This document shows, piece by piece, positions 45,825 to 54,450 of a DNA stretch of 64,000 nt (the first letter of the stretch is position 1; every line of letters starts with the position of its first letter). Source of the stretch: Clostridiaceae bacterium (GTDB taxonomy: Bacteria > Bacillota_I > Bacilli_A > Erysipelotrichales > Coprobacillaceae); NCBI GenBank assembly GCA_902363625.1, contig CABJAS010000003.1:124001-188000 (forward strand), read 5' to 3'. The position numbers and the translations under genes were made by a program. The notes under the pieces were generated by a model. That model was not told the origin of the DNA and made no database searches. It saw only the letters and a program-made list of their open reading frames with translations.

Positions 45825-45872
45825 CTACATAAAGTGCTTTCTTTGGGCAAAATTTATAAGGAGGTACAAGCA

Positions 45873-46076
45873 ATGAGTACAGGTAAAGTAAAATGGTTTA
45901 ACAAAGATAAAGGATTCGGATTCATCACTATTGATGGAACTAATGAAGATATCTTCGTACATTATTCAGCAATCAACACTAGAGGATTCAAAACTTTAGA
46001 AGAAGGTCAAAACGTTAGCTTCGAAATCGTTGAAGGAGATCGTGGTCAACAAGCTTCTGACGTTACTGTAATGTAA
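45873..46076 (+). CDS. Cold-shock protein, CspA family
   Basis: This 67-residue single cold-shock domain protein has RNP1 KGFGFI and RNP2 DIFVHY. It binds single-stranded nucleic acids and acts as an RNA chaperone. The start at 45873 has AAGGAGG; the longer frame from 45789 runs through the leader hairpin and is not coding. A terminator follows. The long leader suggests post-transcriptional control by temperature. Confidence 0.95.
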   Translation: MSTGKVKWFNKDKGFGFITIDGTNEDIFVHYSAINTRGFKTLEEGQNVSFEIVEGDRGQQASDVTVM

Positions 46077-46080
46077 TTTT

Positions 46081-46107
46081 AAAACCGTGAGCAATCACGG
46101 TTTTTTT
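46081..46107 (+). terminator. Terminator of the cold-shock gene
   Basis: AACCGTGA/TCACGGTT stem with a GCAA loop followed by seven T residues. Confidence 0.9.
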
Positions 46108-46111
46108 ATTT

Positions 46112-47281
46112 CTAGTTTTCTTTCTTTTCCGGCATTTTAAAGCGCCAAGACAATAAGATACATACTACCATTGTTGCCGCAAAGATATAATACGTAATCG
46201 TATAGCCAAAGTTACCCCCAACAATATCGATAATCTTTCCACAGATAACTTGGAAAATTAATGCAGCTAATCCCTTTGCCAGCATGGAGGAAATCCCATA
46301 AGCTGTATTCACATATTTATCTTCCACTAAATCGAGTATGATACGAACAGCTACTAATATAAAGATAATGCTCGTCATTCCCTGAAAGAAAAACATAATC
46401 ATGATCATATTCGGCGTTGGGCAGGTTGAATACCAAACAAAACGAATCAATGACATCACACATGCAAAGATCATCAGATGTTTATAGGATACCTTTTTAA
46501 TCAGCTTATCGGAAAACAATACTGCCGGCAATTCTGACAACGTTGAAAAAAGCAAGGTGGTTCCGACAATGGTCGTAGTTCCCCCTAACTGCTTAATAAA
46601 TAATGGCAGATAGATTCCCTGTGCAGAAGCAGCTCCTTGAAACAAAAAATAAATCAGCATGAACATTTTAAAAGGTTTGTTATGCCATAAAGCGATCAGG
46701 ACTTCCTTTGTCGTTACTTTTTCACTTTCCCCTTCTTTAGATAGCGGTTTTGCATCATTCATCATAATAAAGCTAAATACCATAACCGCAATCCCAACCG
46801 CAAAGATATAATAATTGGCTTTAGGTGATATATTATCGTAGACGTATCCACTGATTTGAGCCCCGATCGCATAAAGAATCGATCCCCAAACACGGATAGA
46901 TCCAAATGGATAAGGACTGGCAGTTGCCAATCGGTCAGACAGTGCGGTAATCCCATTTAAGAATCCTTGCGTCAATCCGTTCATTAAGAATAAAAAGATA
47001 AACGACTTCGTATAGGCAAACAGAATTCCTGAAATAATCGCTAATATCGCCGATATTATGGCTACATATTTAGGACTGCGGAAACGATCTGCCAAAAAGC
47101 CGCAGATTGGCTGAGTAGCCATTGCAAATAAAGCAGATGCAGATGTTACCAATGATATTTCCGTCGCACTGCATCCAACATCAGCTAAATAAACGGATAT
47201 AATACAAGCAAACATTGCCCATGAAAAATAAAACATTCCATTTCCCATGGCATAATAAATATAACCACCCTTTTTAAACAT
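46112..47281 (-). CDS. MFS transporter (LacY/nucleoside-symporter-like MFS_1 group)
   Basis: The 389-residue, twelve-helix protein starts MFKKGGYIYYAMGNGMFYFSWAMF. The loop QPICGFLADRFRSPKYVAII matches the conserved loop 2-3 motif of the major facilitator superfamily, and PFGSIRVWGSILYAIGA is typical of the LacY/NupG-like branch (MFS_1_like). The substrate is likely a sugar or nucleoside, by family only. It stands alone and converges on the cold-shock gene. Confidence 0.85.
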   Translation of the reverse strand: MFKKGGYIYYAMGNGMFYFSWAMFACIISVYLADVGCSATEISLVTSASALFAMATQPICGFLADRFRSPKYVAIISAILAIISGILFAYTKSFIFLFLMNGLTQGFLNGITALSDRLATASPYPFGSIRVWGSILYAIGAQISGYVYDNISPKANYYIFAVGIAVMVFSFIMMNDAKPLSKEGESEKVTTKEVLIALWHNKPFKMFMLIYFLFQGAASAQGIYLPLFIKQLGGTTTIVGTTLLFSTLSELPAVLFSDKLIKKVSYKHLMIFACVMSLIRFVWYSTCPTPNMIMIMFFFQGMTSIIFILVAVRIILDLVEDKYVNTAYGISSMLAKGLAALIFQVICGKIIDIVGGNFGYTITYYIFAATMVVCILLSWRFKMPEKKEN

Positions 47282-47394
47282 AATGTTACCCCCAAAAATA
47301 GACTAGCCTTAGTCTATCACTTCTTATGTTTTGCATTTGTTATTTTCATTTAATGAAAACGAATATTTAAGGCTTTACAAAATATGAAAAAGGT

Positions 47395-47428
47395 AAAATA
47401 AAAAAAGCAAAGAACTTACCTTGCTTTT
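47395..47428 (-). terminator. Terminator of the small Cys-rich gene
   Basis: Minus strand AAAAGCAA/TTGCTTTT stem followed by TTTATTTT. Confidence 0.7.
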
Positions 47429-47431
47429 GAG

Positions 47432-47617
47432 TTATCTTTGATAAACCGGGCCAAAATAGCCGCTTATAATTTTTATATTTCCATTCCCATCATGAATAGC
47501 TGACATTGTCTTTCTGCAATGATGACATACATAGTAATAGACGATCCTATTTGATCGTTCATCTTCATAACACTGATAGCTATGAACCTTTTGCCCACAG
47601 ATACACTTTATTTGCAT
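47432..47617 (-). CDS. Small zinc-ribbon-like protein (61 aa)
   Basis: A strong GGAGGG precedes the ATG, and a terminator follows. The 61-residue product has four cysteines arranged as two metal-binding pairs, KCICGQKV (Cys5 and Cys7) and YVCHHCRK near residue 31, so a zinc ribbon is likely. An AGTATAA/TTATACT inverted repeat at 47703-47724 in the upstream region could be an operator. The function is unknown. Confidence 0.65.
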   Translation of the reverse strand: MQIKCICGQKVHSYQCYEDERSNRIVYYYVCHHCRKTMSAIHDGNGNIKIISGYFGPVYQR

Positions 47618-47794
47618 ACTTCAAGTTCCCTCCAACATATTGATCTCTCGCATGGAAAAATGTCGTTTCCCCCGAATATGACACTTTCTGTTTACCTGCA
47701 TTAGTATAACGTTACTATTATACTATATTCACTTGTTCATTCTTATACTGATTATTTGAATAATCCGCTTTATATTCATATATTGTTTCATATG

Positions 47795-47819
47795 AAAAAA
47801 AACAATTCTAAGCGAATTG
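47795..47819 (-). terminator. Terminator of the tRNA gene
   Basis: Minus strand CAATTC/GAATTG stem with a five-base loop followed by eight T residues, 12 bases after the tRNA CCA end. Confidence 0.85.
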
Positions 47820-47831
47820 ATCTTTTAATCA

Positions 47832-47905
47832 TGGTGCCGATACCCAGAATCGGACTGGGGATTGAGCATTACCATTGCTCCGTTTTGCCACTAGACTATA
47901 TCGGC
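47832..47905 (-). tRNA. tRNA-like gene, anticodon GGU (Thr), with unusual bases
   Basis: The minus strand folds as a cloverleaf. The acceptor stem GCCGATA/TATCGGC is perfect, with discriminator A and an encoded CCA. The D arm is GTCT/AAAC (one C-A mismatch), with A14, GG and A21 in the loop. The anticodon stem GAGCA/TGCTC has loop ATGGTAA, giving anticodon GGT for threonine. The variable loop has four bases, and the T stem is CCCAG/CTGGG. Deviations are T-loop TCCGATT (C where T55 is expected), A at position 32 and the D-stem mismatch. A weak promoter (TTGTAT-17-TATTCT) and a strong terminator frame it. It could be a functional minor tRNA or a decaying copy. Confidence 0.75.
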
Positions 47906-47964
47906 ATTACATATAATAGAATACACAATATTAAATAAAAATACAACTCTTAATTGCATAATAT

Positions 47965-47995
47965 TAAAAAAATCTTACCCAATGGATAAGATTAT
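47965..47995 (-). terminator. Terminator of the ECF/propeller operon
   Basis: Minus strand AATCTTATCC/GGTAAGATT stem followed by a T-run, overlapping the stop codon of the surface-protein gene. Confidence 0.8.
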
Positions 47996-49782
47996 TTTTT
48001 CTTTTTGCTGATTACCACTAAGACAACAATCGCTAAGATGGCTGCACCTGCAACAATAACATAAAAAACTGTCTTTGTTCGATCTCCGGTATTTGGAATC
48101 TGAGGCTGGTTAAGCTGTGGTTCAGTTCCTATTTCCGGAGCCGCTTTTTCCTCTTTTAGTTCTACTAATGCATAGGTACTAAAATGATCCGTATTAAATG
48201 TAATGTTCCCGTTTTCCACTTGATAAATGAACTCTGAAAGCGTATTATCAGTGTTTACATAATATAGTTTTAAACGCTCATTGGCATAGCCTTCGGGAAT
48301 CGGCAATGTTACAGCGACCTCCTGAGCAGGTTCAATTTCATTATTTTGATAAGTTAACGCAAAGTTATAAAGGGTAACTTTTTCAAATGCCATATTCTGA
48401 TCCAGCAAGGTCTGAACTTGATCTCCCTGAGATACTTGCTGTACTTGAAGCTGAGTACCTTTAATAAAGTTTCCGTTTACCAAAATACCATTGCTGTTTA
48501 AACTTAAGGCTTCCGTTTTAGAAAGCTTTGTCAAATAACCCGAATCATTTGTATGATAAAGGTTTCCATATGTATCTGCAATCGCACTTGACATACAGTA
48601 ATTAATCGCATCTCCGTTAGGTGTATACACAGATTCAAAAGCTCCCGTATTTGTTTTGAGATCATCTGTCAGGGCATACAATCCTCCCGGTTCATTGTTC
48701 ATCGTAAAATAAGCGATTATTTTTCCATCATAAGCCGTTGTGATCAGCGGTGATGCCTGAACATCATTTGATGTTTCTAAACGATAGATAGTTTCTAATG
48801 TCTGAGCATCCAGTACACTGATAAATCCCTTACCGCCAAACCCATATCCGCCACCGACATAAACACGTCCATTATAAACGGTTGGAGTTGAAGTCGATGA
48901 GGTATTCGGCTTTGTATCTAAAGGCTGGCTGACAGCTTTGCCAAAAGTTCCGTCAGCATTCAATGTCAGACAAAAAATATTCCCTGCTTTAGTTGTAAAG
49001 TAAAGCTGATTATTCACTAAATTGACAGCACTGGAAATAGCTTCTCCCACTTCATACTTAGTTAAAAGAGCCCCTGTAGTTAAATCACAGGCATAAACAT
49101 TGCCATCCATTCCGGCAAAATAAACAACGTTCTGATAAACAACTGCTTTTGACCAGTTAAATCCGCCTGTATCTTTTTGAGAAGCAAAGCCCCAAGCAAA
49201 CGCTTTAGTTTCCTGAGCAGAAGCTGAGTTTTCATCTTTTACATCAATAGCATAGAACTTCCCGTTTGATGCATAAGTCGAATAATCCGATATATAGCTT
49301 CCAAAATATAAATATCCGTTATGATAAGTAAATCTTCCTTGTAAGCTTCCTTCTACAGCTTCACTGATCCATAAAGATGTCATCGTTTTCGCATCTACTG
49401 CTTGAACACGTCCATCTCCTAAGGGAACAAAGATCATCCCATCCCCATAAGCGATATTGACACTATATCCAAGAGATGAAGCTAGTGTCATCTTTCCGAT
49501 AACATTTCCGTTTAAATCCAGTTTAATTAACTGAGAGTTCGTTGCTGTCGCAACAAATAGCTGATCGTTAACAATAATCGGATCAGATAAAGAGTCCCAT
49601 CCGCTCGTAAAGTCTTTGCTCCATGCAATGGCTGTTTCGTTTTCGTTAACAGGTGTCTGTGTTCCAACAACATTCCCCATTCCCATAAACTCATGCCAGG
49701 CAGATGCTTCTGTCCCGTGAACGCTATACACAGATCCTAAAATCATGACCAGCATTAACAGGCTATTGATTAATTTTTTCAT
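47992..49782 (-). CDS. Sortase-anchored PQQ-like beta-propeller surface protein
   Basis: The 596-residue precursor has a signal peptide (KKLINSLLMLVMILGSVYSV). Residues about 35-440 form a beta-propeller of PQQ-binding-like repeats (for example FVPLGDGRVQAVDAKTMTSLW, YFAGMDGNVYACDLTTGALL). A stalk module then ends in TFNTDHFSTYALVEL, and a sorting signal IPNTG at 562-566 leads into a membrane helix and a Lys tail. The start at 49782 follows GAAGGGGG and overlaps the S-component gene by 20 bases. As last gene of an ECF importer operon, it may capture or hand over the ligand at the wall; that role is inference. Confidence 0.85.
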   Translation of the reverse strand: MKKLINSLLMLVMILGSVYSVHGTEASAWHEFMGMGNVVGTQTPVNENETAIAWSKDFTSGWDSLSDPIIVNDQLFVATATNSQLIKLDLNGNVIGKMTLASSLGYSVNIAYGDGMIFVPLGDGRVQAVDAKTMTSLWISEAVEGSLQGRFTYHNGYLYFGSYISDYSTYASNGKFYAIDVKDENSASAQETKAFAWGFASQKDTGGFNWSKAVVYQNVVYFAGMDGNVYACDLTTGALLTKYEVGEAISSAVNLVNNQLYFTTKAGNIFCLTLNADGTFGKAVSQPLDTKPNTSSTSTPTVYNGRVYVGGGYGFGGKGFISVLDAQTLETIYRLETSNDVQASPLITTAYDGKIIAYFTMNNEPGGLYALTDDLKTNTGAFESVYTPNGDAINYCMSSAIADTYGNLYHTNDSGYLTKLSKTEALSLNSNGILVNGNFIKGTQLQVQQVSQGDQVQTLLDQNMAFEKVTLYNFALTYQNNEIEPAQEVAVTLPIPEGYANERLKLYYVNTDNTLSEFIYQVENGNITFNTDHFSTYALVELKEEKAAPEIGTEPQLNQPQIPNTGDRTKTVFYVIVAGAAILAIVVLVVISKKKK

Positions 49783-50476
49783 ATTTTCCCCCTTCACATA
49801 ATCCATATTTCCATTTTATGCGCTTCATTTTCTTTGTCATCACAGGTGCCAGCAATACAATAAAAACACAGTTTGATATCATATAAATTACACTGATCGG
49901 CAATGAAGCGATCAAGCTTGCAAGATAACGATGAATATCAAAAGTACCTGTGATCGCAATGACATTCCAGATCTCCATCAAAAGTGAATAAAGCACTGCT
50001 GATAAAATACCATATCCGACCATAAATTGCAAGGTGTCACGCCCCTTTTGAGCGTTCAGCAGCCACCCGGCAAAATAGCCGATAATACCGCAGCTTAACA
50101 TCTGAAAGGGCGTCCAAGGACCTTGCCCGAAAAAGAAGTTAGCGATAAAAGCACTTAGACTGCCACATACAAATCCTGAGGTTTTTCCAAAGACAGCGGC
50201 ATAAATAATGATGAATGATAGTGTCGGTTTAAAGCTTGGCGTTAAGATAAACAACAGACGTCCCAATACAACAATCGTAATCATTACCGCCAGCAATACA
50301 ATCTCTCGGCTTTTTGGCTTTTGTAACTCATATTGGAAGTAAAAGCAAATCAGCGACAGCACTACCAACACAATAGAGACAAAGGTATACTGGCGATCCT
50401 GAAGCTGACGTATTCCTAACACTAAGATCAGTGGAAAGCCAATAAAGATTAAGCATCTGCGAATAATCTTATTCAT
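49763..50476 (-). CDS. ECF transporter substrate-binding (S) component
   Basis: The 237-residue protein has about six to eight helices. The N-terminal part is an extra pair of helices, and the core (MITIVVLGRLLFILTPSFKP, then FGKTSGFVCGSLSAFIANFFFGQGP) resembles the S components assigned to cobalamin or related vitamins. S components bind the vitamin and plug into the EcfT/EcfA module. The start at 50476 lies within the last codons of ecfA (ATGAATAA overlap). A DUF4430 lipoprotein in the same operon favours a corrinoid-like ligand, but no cobalamin riboswitch was found upstream. Confidence 0.82.
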   Translation of the reverse strand: MNKIIRRCLIFIGFPLILVLGIRQLQDRQYTFVSIVLVVLSLICFYFQYELQKPKSREIVLLAVMITIVVLGRLLFILTPSFKPTLSFIIIYAAVFGKTSGFVCGSLSAFIANFFFGQGPWTPFQMLSCGIIGYFAGWLLNAQKGRDTLQFMVGYGILSAVLYSLLMEIWNVIAITGTFDIHRYLASLIASLPISVIYMISNCVFIVLLAPVMTKKMKRIKWKYGLCEGGKYEKINQ

Positions 50477-52022
50477 CTTCTTCCACATCCTTCGCTAAAA
50501 GTATACGACGATCCAGCTTTCTGAACATTCTCCCCAAACTGGTTGTATAAAATAAATTGTTTTTAAAAAATTCACGTGTTTCCTCTGCCGCTTCAATTTT
50601 ACCGTCAAAAAGCAATCCACAGCGATCCCCAAAAGCTGCACAGAACTCTAAATCATGGCTGACACAAAGAATCGTCAATCCCTGTTTTTTTAAATCTGTC
50701 AGAATTTCTCCCAGTGTTTGTTTCATGGAAGCATCAATACCGTTTGTCGGCTCGTCTAAAAGTAAAAGTTGTGGCTTTAAAAGCAAGAGCTTAATCAAAG
50801 CTAATAATTGCTGCTGTCCTCCGCTTAAATCATAGGGATGATGATGACGATATGCTTCTAAATGGAACCTTATTAGCCATTGGTCTATCACCTCAGCGTT
50901 TTCAAGACCTTCTAATTCTTCTTCTATCGTATCATGTACAAATAGCACTTGCGGATTCTGCGGCAGCAATACAATCTTTTGATTCAACGCTTTATCAATC
51001 GGTTTATTCTTATAATAAACTGAAGATTTTTTCCCAAACTGAAAGGTAAGATGACGAAGGAAAATACTTTTCCCTGAACCGTTAGCCCCTAGAAGACAAA
51101 AGAATTCTTCTTTAAAAAGTTCAAATGACAGATCTTTAAGGACACGATGACGATCATAATCTAAACTTAGCTCTCTGATCTGTAAAAAGACCTCTTCTTT
51201 AGTTGGTAGTAAAAACGGCCTGACTTTCCAATGATGCTGCTGGATATATGTATTTGCCATCTGCTTACTGGTCAATAATACCGATCTTGTCAGCTGCATA
51301 TACTCCGGTAATGCCAAACGCAGAGGGTGATCTTCTTGAATCAATCTTTCCAATACTTTTTCTTTAAGATCAAATGCCGCCGCTTTTCCCTGATCGAGCC
51401 AAAGAATCTTTTGAGATAAGGGCAAAACTTCTTCAAAACGATGTTCCACCATAATGATTGTTGTTTGAAAATCATCATGAATCTCTTTTAAGAACTGTAA
51501 GAACTGTTTTGCCATAAACGGGTCTAATCGTGAAGTCGGCTCGTCTAACAATAAAATTTTAGGATTCATTGCCATAACCGCAGCTAAATTGACGATTTGT
51601 TTTTGACCACTTGAAAGCTGATCGACAGGACGATCATATATTTCCTGTAGTTTAAAATACTGAACTATTTCAGCGACTCGATGCTTCATTTGATCGACAG
51701 GCATCCTCATATTTTCTAAGCCAAATGCAAGTTCATGCCATACCTTATCCATAACCATCTGATCATCCGGATCTTGAAAAACAAAACCAATGTCACAGCT
51801 GCTCAGATTTTCCATCGGTTCGTTTGCAAAAGAGATCTCACCGGATATTTTACCAACAGGCATCAGCTCCGGTTTCAAACAGCGTAAAAGAGTGGATTTC
51901 CCACTGCCGCTTGTCCCTATCACAAGTAAAAATTCTCCTTCTTTTATTTCAAAATGGAGATCGGACAAGATAGGCAATGCTTCTTCTGGGTATTTAAATT
52001 GTAAATTTTCAACCTTTAACAT
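50469..52022 (-). CDS. ECF transporter ATPase, two fused EcfA domains
   Basis: In the 517-residue protein both EcfA ATPases are on one chain. Domain 1 has GTSGSGKST, DQLSSGQKQ and LLLDEPTSRLDP. Domain 2 has GANGSGKSI, DLSGGQQQ and LLLDEPTNGID. In domain 2 the Walker A Thr after GKS is replaced by Ile, which may weaken nucleotide binding there. It energises vitamin uptake with EcfT. The ATG lies one base past the ecfT stop, with AAGGAGGG spanning the end of ecfT. Confidence 0.93.
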   Translation of the reverse strand: MLKVENLQFKYPEEALPILSDLHFEIKEGEFLLVIGTSGSGKSTLLRCLKPELMPVGKISGEISFANEPMENLSSCDIGFVFQDPDDQMVMDKVWHELAFGLENMRMPVDQMKHRVAEIVQYFKLQEIYDRPVDQLSSGQKQIVNLAAVMAMNPKILLLDEPTSRLDPFMAKQFLQFLKEIHDDFQTTIIMVEHRFEEVLPLSQKILWLDQGKAAAFDLKEKVLERLIQEDHPLRLALPEYMQLTRSVLLTSKQMANTYIQQHHWKVRPFLLPTKEEVFLQIRELSLDYDRHRVLKDLSFELFKEEFFCLLGANGSGKSIFLRHLTFQFGKKSSVYYKNKPIDKALNQKIVLLPQNPQVLFVHDTIEEELEGLENAEVIDQWLIRFHLEAYRHHHPYDLSGGQQQLLALIKLLLLKPQLLLLDEPTNGIDASMKQTLGEILTDLKKQGLTILCVSHDLEFCAAFGDRCGLLFDGKIEAAEETREFFKNNLFYTTSLGRMFRKLDRRILLAKDVEEDE

Positions 52023-52023
52023 C

Positions 52024-52866
52024 TTATCCCTCCTTCTTAAAACGAACAGGCAAAAGCATTAATAAAAGCATCATCGAATAACTCAGCAGACTCCACCAAT
52101 CAAAAGCAATCGGTTTTATTTTTGGATAAAAATAATAGTTCGAGAAGTCTTTAAAATAGTATGCCAGCATCCAAAGATCAATCAAAATAATCAGGATACT
52201 CAGCTTAAAATCATATAAATTAAATTTAAATAAATGGAAATGAGTTCGCTTGCTTTGATATCCTCGGGCATTCATTGAATCCACCATTGTCAATGAGCTT
52301 TCAAATGCCCAAGTAATACTGATAAGCAAAGCGTCTAATCCTTTCTTTAAAGAAGAGGCTTTAGAATACTTCCTTTGGTAAAGAATAATGTCTTGTATCT
52401 GCTTTTTAAATTTAGGGATTAAACGAAAAATGATGGATATCATTAAGGCTAATACTTTAAACGGCTTTGAGAATAAATAAACGATATGATCACTCGTTAA
52501 AAAAGGATGAAAAATAAAACTCCACCATAAAAGACTCATGACCATGTTGGCAAAGACAACCCCATATATTAACGCTTCCAAAGTATAAGGAGTACCAAAG
52601 AAATGAAATAAAACGGTTGCTCCTTTGGTTACAAATATGGGATTCATTAGGATAATCAGTATATATAGAATAAAGGAATAAGCAAAGGATTGCCATCTCC
52701 ATTGTTTAGATAAAATCAGCAGAATCCCTGAAACACTCAGAGAAAGAAATGTAATAATTGGGTGTGGAATCAAGACTAATAAAACAATCAGAGAAAGAAA
52801 ACATAAAAAGATGGGGAACGGATGATAATAGCGACGAAAGTTAGCTAAATGAAAGGTCGCGTCCAT
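52024..52866 (-). CDS. ECF transporter transmembrane component EcfT
   Basis: EcfT couples ATP hydrolysis to movement of the S component. The roughly 280-residue protein has N-terminal helices, then the cytosolic coupling region with SITWAFESSLTMVDSMNARGY, whose Ala-Arg-Gly is the signature of EcfT coupling helices. The frame is open to 52944, but the MDATFHLANFRRYYHPF start at 52866 agrees with family N-termini. It overlaps the lipoprotein gene by 26 bases and has no clear ribosome site, so translation may be coupled. Confidence 0.9.
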   Translation of the reverse strand: MDATFHLANFRRYYHPFPIFLCFLSLIVLLVLIPHPIITFLSLSVSGILLILSKQWRWQSFAYSFILYILIILMNPIFVTKGATVLFHFFGTPYTLEALIYGVVFANMVMSLLWWSFIFHPFLTSDHIVYLFSKPFKVLALMISIIFRLIPKFKKQIQDIILYQRKYSKASSLKKGLDALLISITWAFESSLTMVDSMNARGYQSKRTHFHLFKFNLYDFKLSILIILIDLWMLAYYFKDFSNYYFYPKIKPIAFDWWSLLSYSMMLLLMLLPVRFKKEG

Positions 52867-53530
52867 TATCGCAAGTATACATCCATTTGATCGTATCCCC
52901 ATCTTGCAGTGTTTTTTGACTGGCAGACTGATTGATAAAAGCACCGTTCACAAAATACATCCAGCCACTTAAATTTCCACAGGCATATTCCCCAATATTG
53001 CCGATTTCAGAGACATAGCCATTTCTTGCGACCAACTTGATTCCATTTAACTGACAGGCACGTTCTAAAACGCTTAGAACACTTTCCCCTTCTTGAATCT
53101 CAACTTGAATCATAGGCAAGATATAACCGCTTGCGGGAATAAAATCCTGATAGCCCGGTTTTAGTTTTGACATATTATTAAGAATTGTTGTACATTCGAT
53201 TGAAATCGTAACTGTAAATACCGGATCTTCCTTTTCCACTACCGGTGGCGGTGGGGACTGCGGTGTATCTGCCGAAGGCGCTTCATTGATTGCCGGCGGT
53301 GTTTCTTCAGTTGGCTCATTAGGTGTGTCACTTACTGGCGTTTCGGGATCTTGTTCTTCTTCAACCGGCGGGACCTCTTCAACGGGTTCCTCTTTGTTTT
53401 GTGTCTCTTCCTTATCTAAAGGAAGTTCAGTATTTTGCTGATCAGTCAGGTTAGCCTTTGGTGTAGCTTGTGACTTTTGACAAGCCGTCAAACAGCATAG
53501 ACAGATGATATATAGCCAAATTTTCTTCAT
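52841..53530 (-). CDS. DUF4430-domain lipoprotein
   Basis: The 229-residue precursor has a lipobox LTAC near residue 17, so it is lipid-anchored outside the membrane. A low-complexity Glu/Pro/Thr linker (about 25-105) spaces it from a C-terminal DUF4430 domain (about 105-229), with GESVLSVLERACQLNGIK and GWMYFVNGAFINQSASQ, related to the C-terminal fold of transcobalamin. It is the first gene of the ECF operon, with AAGGAGGAG ahead of the ATG. It is a likely ligand-capture component for the importer. Confidence 0.85.
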   Translation of the reverse strand: MKKIWLYIICLCCLTACQKSQATPKANLTDQQNTELPLDKEETQNKEEPVEEVPPVEEEQDPETPVSDTPNEPTEETPPAINEAPSADTPQSPPPPVVEKEDPVFTVTISIECTTILNNMSKLKPGYQDFIPASGYILPMIQVEIQEGESVLSVLERACQLNGIKLVARNGYVSEIGNIGEYACGNLSGWMYFVNGAFINQSASQKTLQDGDTIKWMYTCDNGRDLSFS

Positions 53531-53666
53531 ACCGCTCCTCCTTTTAACCTTTTAAAATTTTAACATAAAACATTCTCTAATCCTAGCTATAATTCGATAA
53601 GAAAGAATAAAAACGTACTGTCTCCAAACTAAAACAGCTCCATTTGACCCTATACTCTTTAAACCG

Positions 53667-53982
53667 ATGGTCTGTTTAGATGGCGGTAATGATAACAGCG
53701 TAGAAAATAACGAGCTAAAAGATGCGACCTTAGCCCTCACTATTTTAAAAGAGATCGAAAAAGCAGTGCCGTAAAGCACAATTCGCAAAAGTAAAATGCG
53801 GAACATTGGATCGTGAAGGAAATTATATAATCAATCGTGTTGCTCAAATGCCAAGCTGTATCTTAGAGTTAGGATTCATCAGCAGCAGCTATGATAATGA
53901 TATGCTGGATACTTATTTTAATGATTATACCAAAGCTATTGCCCAAGGGATTTATATTTATACTGAAATTTTGAGTATGTAA
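53667..53982 (+). pseudogene. Decayed N-acetylmuramoyl-L-alanine amidase
   Basis: Two pieces of an Amidase_3 (zinc-dependent cell-wall amidase) are recognisable. The N-terminal piece MVCLDGGNDNSVENNELKDA, where the family expects a GHGG-type zinc-site His, ends at TAA near 53775. A C-terminal piece in another frame, VAQMPSCILELGFISSSYDN, is followed by the usual helix and stop at 53982. The middle of the domain, about 90 residues, is missing. It is not functional. Confidence 0.75.
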
Positions 53983-54012
53983 AAAGGATTGAACGAAAAT
54001 TCAATCCTTTTT
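53982..54012. terminator. Bidirectional terminator
   Basis: AAAAGGATTGAA/TTCAATCCTTTT stem with a short loop between the amidase relic and the desulfoferrodoxin gene. Confidence 0.85.
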
Positions 54013-54017
54013 ATAGA

Positions 54018-54389
54018 TTATAAATCTTTTTTCCATAAACCATGAAGATTACAATATTCATAAACAGCTATCGGTTTAGCACTATTTAAGCAAAAGCTTG
54101 CTTTTGGTTCATCATGATCTGTTAAGTAGTGGATACTGTATCCTTTATCTGTTTCTAAAACAACCCATTCAATTAAATGTTCAGCTGTCATTGGATGTAA
54201 TGTTGATCCTACCAATACATCTACACGATCTTCTTTGACTTCTACGATCGGTACATGTTTTTCTGTTGCTGCATCTGTTGTATTTGGGATTAATTCTTTC
54301 ATCGGCTCACCACAGCAAAATACAGGAACCCCATGATCACTTACCTTAACGATAACATTTTTACAATGGTTACAAATATAAAATTTCAT
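54018..54389 (-). CDS. dfx: Desulfoferrodoxin (2Fe superoxide reductase)
   Basis: This enzyme reduces superoxide to peroxide without making oxygen, which suits anaerobes. The 123-residue protein has the rubredoxin-like centre I (Cys6, Cys9, Cys25, Cys26) and the catalytic centre II (His45, His65, His71, Cys113, His116), with Glu43-Lys44 before His45 as in active enzymes. GGAGG precedes the ATG. It is monocistronic with terminators on both sides. Confidence 0.95.
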   Translation of the reverse strand: MKFYICNHCKNVIVKVSDHGVPVFCCGEPMKELIPNTTDAATEKHVPIVEVKEDRVDVLVGSTLHPMTAEHLIEWVVLETDKGYSIHYLTDHDEPKASFCLNSAKPIAVYEYCNLHGLWKKDL

Positions 54390-54450
54390 TATGTTTTCCT
54401 CCTTGATTTCATTATAGATGATTCATTCATTATTTACGAATGATTTGCTT

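Noticed and set aside
47756..47938. 60-codon plus-strand open frame
   Set aside because: It is antisense to the tRNA gene and its terminator; the frame is incidental.
53531..53666. Cobalamin riboswitch before the ECF/DUF4430 operon
   Set aside because: The gap is short and A+T-rich and lacks the B12-box sequence.
53552..53806. 84-codon minus-strand open frame
   Set aside because: It is antisense to the amidase relic and overlaps the expected promoter region of the DUF4430 gene; no ribosome site.
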